In this document: positions 24,122 through 27,096 of the stretch, piece by piece
Layout of the letters: the number at the start of each line of letters is the position of its first letter
Numbering within the stretch: position 1 is the first letter of the stretch
Origin: JAIEPT01 sp038217425
GTDB lineage: Bacteria; Planctomycetota; Planctomycetia; Gemmatales; Gemmataceae
Direction of reading: 5' to 3'
DNA: 27,096 bases
Assembly (NCBI GenBank): GCA_038217425.1
Contig: JBBQPM010000089.1
Location: 1-27,096, forward strand
Notes under the pieces: generated by a model
What the model saw: only the letters and a program-made list of their open reading frames with translations
Database searches by the model: none
What the model was told of the DNA's origin: nothing
Position numbers and translations under genes: made by a program

Positions 24122-25356
24122 CAGTCGCCCCCGCCATGCTCGAACCTCAGGCGCAGCGGGCGTCGTTGCGAGCGAACTTCGCCTGGACGCTTGCCGGCAA
24201 CCTCATCTACGCCGCCTGCCAGTGGGGCATGCTCATCGTGCTCGCCAAGCTCGGCAGCCCCGCGCTCGTCGGCGAATTCGCACTCGCACTCGCCCTCGTC
24301 GCGCCGCTCTTTCTCTTCGCGGGGCTCAACACGCGGATGGTGCAGGCCAGCGACGTGCGTCAATCCTTCCGCTTCGGCGAGTATCTCGGGTTGCGCCTCA
24401 TCACCACGCTGATCGCCTTCGGCGTGCTCGCGCTCGTGCTCGCCTTCGAAGGATTCTCATTCATCATTCTCGGCATCGCGCTTGCCAAGTGGTTCGAGTC
24501 GATCAGCGACGTTCTCTACGGCTCGCTGCAGAAACGCGAACAGATGGACCGCATCGCCCAGGCCATGATTCTGAAAGGAGTCGGTTCGCTGGCCGTTCTG
24601 GGCTTCGTCTTCTGGGCGACGCAAAGTCTGGCAATTGCGGTCCTGGGCATGGCGGGCGTGTGGGCGTTGGTGCTGGCGCTGTTCGAGGCGCCTCGGCTGG
24701 GCGAACGACTTTGGCCGACGTGGAACTGGCCCGTGCTCGGGCGTTTGGCGCTGCTGGCGCTGCCGTTGGGGATCGTGATGTTTCTCGTGTCGCTGAGCCA
24801 GAGCTTGCCGCGGTTTTTTCTGAGCCGGGACGCGGGGCTCGCCGAGGTCGGCATCTTCTCGGCGCTGGCGTACCTCATCGTCGCGGGGACGACCGTCGTC
24901 AACGCGCTGGGCCAGGCGATGACGCCGCGGCTCGCGAGATTGTGGGACGCCGGCCGGCGCGCGGAATTCTTCGCGCTGCTCGGCAAGTTTCAAGGGATCG
25001 TCGTGGTCCTCGGCGCGCTCGGATTCGGCCTGGCCTGGATCCTCGGAGACGTGATTCTCACCTGGCTTTATCGGCCCGAGTATGCGGCGTATCAAAACGT
25101 GCTCCTCTGGCTCATCCTCGCAGCGACCGTCAGCTTCACCGGCTCCGTGCTCGGTTACGGTCTGACCGCGGCGCGCGTCTTTCGCCCCCAGGTCTCGCAG
25201 TATGTCGTCGTAAATCTCGTGCTGCTGACGGGGTGCTGGCTTTGGATTCCCACCGAAGGCATGGTCGGCGCTGCGTTCGCGCTCCTGGCCGCCAATCTGG
25301 CGCAAGTCGCCATCGCCGTCGGCGTGTTCGTCTACCAAACGCGGAGGGCGCCATGA
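24118..25356 (+). CDS. Wzx-like polysaccharide flippase (MOP superfamily)
   Basis: A 412-residue membrane protein whose ATG overlaps the previous stop in ATGA, so translation is coupled. It opens with SLRANFAWTLAGNLIYAACQWGMLIVLAKLGSP, split here as a typical first helix region of oligosaccharide flippases, and contains about 12 hydrophobic helices, including LFLFAGLNTRMVQASD (a motif shared by many Wzx-like proteins) and FFLSRDAGLAEVGIFSALAYL. It would move lipid-linked repeat units from the inner to the outer face of the inner membrane. The position between a nucleotide-sugar dehydratase and a glycosyltransferase fits this role. The MOP-family call is firm by topology and motif style; the specific repeat unit is unknown. 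The larger open frame that begins upstream at 23299 is a shadow of the dehydratase gene. Confidence 0.88.
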   Translation: MTVAPAMLEPQAQRASLRANFAWTLAGNLIYAACQWGMLIVLAKLGSPALVGEFALALALVAPLFLFAGLNTRMVQASDVRQSFRFGEYLGLRLITTLIAFGVLALVLAFEGFSFIILGIALAKWFESISDVLYGSLQKREQMDRIAQAMILKGVGSLAVLGFVFWATQSLAIAVLGMAGVWALVLALFEAPRLGERLWPTWNWPVLGRLALLALPLGIVMFLVSLSQSLPRFFLSRDAGLAEVGIFSALAYLIVAGTTVVNALGQAMTPRLARLWDAGRRAEFFALLGKFQGIVVVLGALGFGLAWILGDVILTWLYRPEYAAYQNVLLWLILAATVSFTGSVLGYGLTAARVFRPQVSQYVVVNLVLLTGCWLWIPTEGMVGAAFALLAANLAQVAIAVGVFVYQTRRAP

Positions 25357-26450
25357 AACGCGTGCTGCACGTCGTCGGCGGCATGAGTCGCGGCGGCATC
25401 GAAACCTGGCTCATGCATCTTCTGCGCAGCATGGATCGTGAACGCGTGCAGATGGATTTTCTCGTCCACACGAACGAGCCGTGCGCCTACGACGCCGAAG
25501 TTCGAATGCTCGGCAGCCAGATCGTGCCGTGCCCCTGGCCGCACCGTCCGCTGCGCTACGCCAATGAACTACGCAAGATCCTGGACAAGAACGGCCCCTA
25601 CGATGTCGTGCATAGCCACGTCCATCACTTCACGGGCTGGATCTTGCGCGTCGCACAGCAGGCGGGCGTGCCGATGCGGATCGCGCATAGCCACAACGAC
25701 ACGCGCGGCCAGGATCGGCAAGCGGGCTGGACGCGTCATCTGTATCTCCGGGCGATGGAGTTTTGGCTGCGCCGACATGCGACGGTGCGCGTCGCCGCCA
25801 GTCAGGAGGCGGGCGTCTGTCTGTTCGGATCGTCGCCGTGGCGCGTTCTCTACTGCGGCATCGATCTGGCGCCATTCCGCACGCCGGTCGATCCGCATGA
25901 GATTCGCGGCGAGTTAGGGCTTCCGAGTAACGCCTTCGTGGTCGGGCACGTGGGCCGGTTCATGGAGCAAAAGAATCACGGATTCCTCATTCGCATTGCC
26001 GCGGAGTTGGCGAAACGCGAACCGAATCTACACGTCTTGCTCGTGGGCGACGGGCCGCTGCGCGAGTCGGCGCAGAAACAAGTCGCCGACGCCGGACTTT
26101 CCAATTGCGTTCACTTTCTCGGGCTGCGTCCCGATGTACCGCGCGTGATGGGGGCCCTGGACGTCTTCCTGTTACCGTCGCTGTTCGAAGGTCTCCCGCT
26201 GGTCGGTATGGAAGTGCAGGCGGCGGGGATTCCGCTGGTGCTCACCGACACGATCACGCGCGAAGTCGAGATCATTCCCGAGCTCGTGCGGCGTTGCGCG
26301 CTGGAACAATCCCCGGCGGCGTGGGCGGACGCGGTCCTGGCCATGCGCGGGACGCGCTGCCCGGGAAGTCAGGCGCTCGCTCGCGCGGAGCAATCGCCCT
26401 TCAATATCCAGCGCGGCGTTCAGGAGCTAGAACATCTTTATGTCGCGTGA
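25353..26450 (+). CDS. Family 4 glycosyltransferase (EpsF/WcaL-like)
   Basis: A 365-residue GT-B enzyme; its ATG overlaps the flippase stop in ATGA, and GGAGG lies six bases upstream. The N-terminal MKRVLHVVGGMSRGGIETWL contains the acceptor-side glycine loop typical of this group, VVHSHVHHFTG follows, then GHVGRFMEQKNHGFLI (198-213), VLLVGDGPLR and the EX7E motif spanning E279 to E287 in LFEGLPLVGMEVQAAG. Retaining GT4 enzymes transfer a sugar from a nucleotide donor to a lipid-linked oligosaccharide in the cytoplasm. Capsule and exopolysaccharide clusters carry close relatives of this shape. The gene's last 11 bases are shared with the next gene. Donor and linkage cannot be read from sequence. 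Confidence 0.92.
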   Translation: MKRVLHVVGGMSRGGIETWLMHLLRSMDRERVQMDFLVHTNEPCAYDAEVRMLGSQIVPCPWPHRPLRYANELRKILDKNGPYDVVHSHVHHFTGWILRVAQQAGVPMRIAHSHNDTRGQDRQAGWTRHLYLRAMEFWLRRHATVRVAASQEAGVCLFGSSPWRVLYCGIDLAPFRTPVDPHEIRGELGLPSNAFVVGHVGRFMEQKNHGFLIRIAAELAKREPNLHVLLVGDGPLRESAQKQVADAGLSNCVHFLGLRPDVPRVMGALDVFLLPSLFEGLPLVGMEVQAAGIPLVLTDTITREVEIIPELVRRCALEQSPAAWADAVLAMRGTRCPGSQALARAEQSPFNIQRGVQELEHLYVA

Positions 26451-27096
26451 CGAGAACGGTCTGGGCCGATTCTGGGCAGTGCTGATCCAGTTCGCGATCT
26501 GCGGACTCGCGATCGGCGTCGCCTTGGCCGCGCATCTGGGACGGCTCTACCTTCGCGATCCCGCGTACCTCTCCGTCGTCTGCTGGCTGCTGCTCCTGCT
26601 GTTCGCGTGGTCGATGGTCTCCTGGCGAATGGTCGCCGGCAGCTGGCTCGATCCGTATTCGCTGTTCTTGGCCGCCGCGTTTCTGTTTCACGGCGGACAG
26701 GCGTTTCTGGAACTCGCCGACCTTAACGCACGCGGGTTTCTTCTGGGCCGATTCGCGCCCGAAACCATTCACGATTCGCTTTGGCTCGTGACCTACGCGC
26801 TCGTTGCCATGCACACCGGCGCCTTGTGGGCCGTGCGCCCTCGACGCGAGATTCTCGAACCGCCTGCGGAAGATCTGCGCGACGACGTGCGCTGGATCGG
26901 CTGGGCGATGCTCGCCGTCTCGGCGCCGGCGACGCTCCTCATCTTGCGCGAACTCATCCCGGCGGTCCTTGCCGGCGGCTACCAGGCGATCTTCCAGACC
27001 GACACCGGCGTCGGCGTCGGCGCCATCCCCAAAATCCTCTCCGTCTTTCTTGTCCCCGCCGCCTTCTTCCTCCTGTGCGGCAGCGCCGGCAATCGC
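26440..27096 (+). CDS. Polysaccharide polymerase-like membrane protein, N-terminal part
   Basis: The first 219 codons of a multi-pass membrane protein that continues past the right edge. It overlaps the glycosyltransferase gene by 11 bases; AGGAG lies about 13 bases before the ATG, slightly far. Hydrophobic helices are visible at about residues 11-31, 42-60, 70-90, 113-132 and 151-172, and again near the edge (ILSVFLVPAAFFLLC). The loop AVLAGGYQAIFQTDTGVG followed by a hydrophobic run resembles O-antigen/oligosaccharide-repeat-unit polymerases (Wzy-like), which join lipid-linked repeats on the periplasmic side. Wzy proteins are poorly conserved, so this rests mainly on topology and on its place directly after flippase and glycosyltransferase genes. 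Other multi-pass exopolysaccharide proteins are possible. Confidence 0.65.
   Translation, partial: MSRDENGLGRFWAVLIQFAICGLAIGVALAAHLGRLYLRDPAYLSVVCWLLLLLFAWSMVSWRMVAGSWLDPYSLFLAAAFLFHGGQAFLELADLNARGFLLGRFAPETIHDSLWLVTYALVAMHTGALWAVRPRREILEPPAEDLRDDVRWIGWAMLAVSAPATLLILRELIPAVLAGGYQAIFQTDTGVGVGAIPKILSVFLVPAAFFLLCGSAGNR

Overview
The window looks like a chromosomal segment of a planctomycete (Planctomycetota, probably Pirellulales or Gemmatales-like). This rests on the gene content rather than on any marker gene: a secreted PSCyt1-DUF1549-DUF1553 cytochrome-type protein, a short ORF ending in the planctomycete surface-protein motif LEDR, an MJ0042-type zinc ribbon joined to DUF4190, SUMF1 and zinc-finger/TPR proteins, high GC, some TTG/GTG starts, and several palindromic intergenic repeats. 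No rRNA, tRNA, CRISPR array, transposase or phage gene was seen.

Layout. 1-1160 (minus): a two-gene unit of an SDR dehydrogenase and a truncated enolase-superfamily protein, probably for sugar-acid metabolism. 1256-4003 (plus): the DUF1549/DUF1553 protein. 4153-4677 (plus): a small membrane-anchored protein of unknown function, convergent with a secreted esterase (4683-6392, minus). The esterase lies downstream of an ABC exporter-like pair (permease 6470-9046, ATPase 9021-9737, minus). 9945-11360 (minus): a gluconate permease family protein. 11735-15545 (plus): a GT2 glycosyltransferase followed by a 1000-residue secreted multidomain protein. 15613-18144 (minus): a HEAT-repeat membrane protein and a zinc-ribbon/DUF4190 protein. 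18295-22026 (plus): a 38-codon LEDR ORF, an isolated type VI secretion baseplate gene (tssG), a SUMF1-like protein and a zinc-finger/TPR membrane protein. 22148-27096 (plus): a tightly overlapped exopolysaccharide or O-antigen operon (CapD/WbpM-like dehydratase, Wzx-like flippase, GT4 glycosyltransferase, Wzy-like polymerase) that runs off the right edge.

The most unusual material is: (1) five intergenic palindromes with GAG(CC)/(GG)CTC-type ends but different cores, plus a separate perfect 30-bp inverted repeat; (2) the tssG-SUMF1-zinc finger/TPR cluster without tssF or any other T6SS gene in view; (3) the LEDR mini-ORF with a strong ribosome binding site and a stop directly after the motif; and (4) the 1000-residue protein that appears to join a YCF48-type propeller, a PIG-L/LmbE-like domain without its metal motif, a helical/TPR region and a CBM9-like domain. 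All functional calls come from reading motifs by eye; no database search was run.
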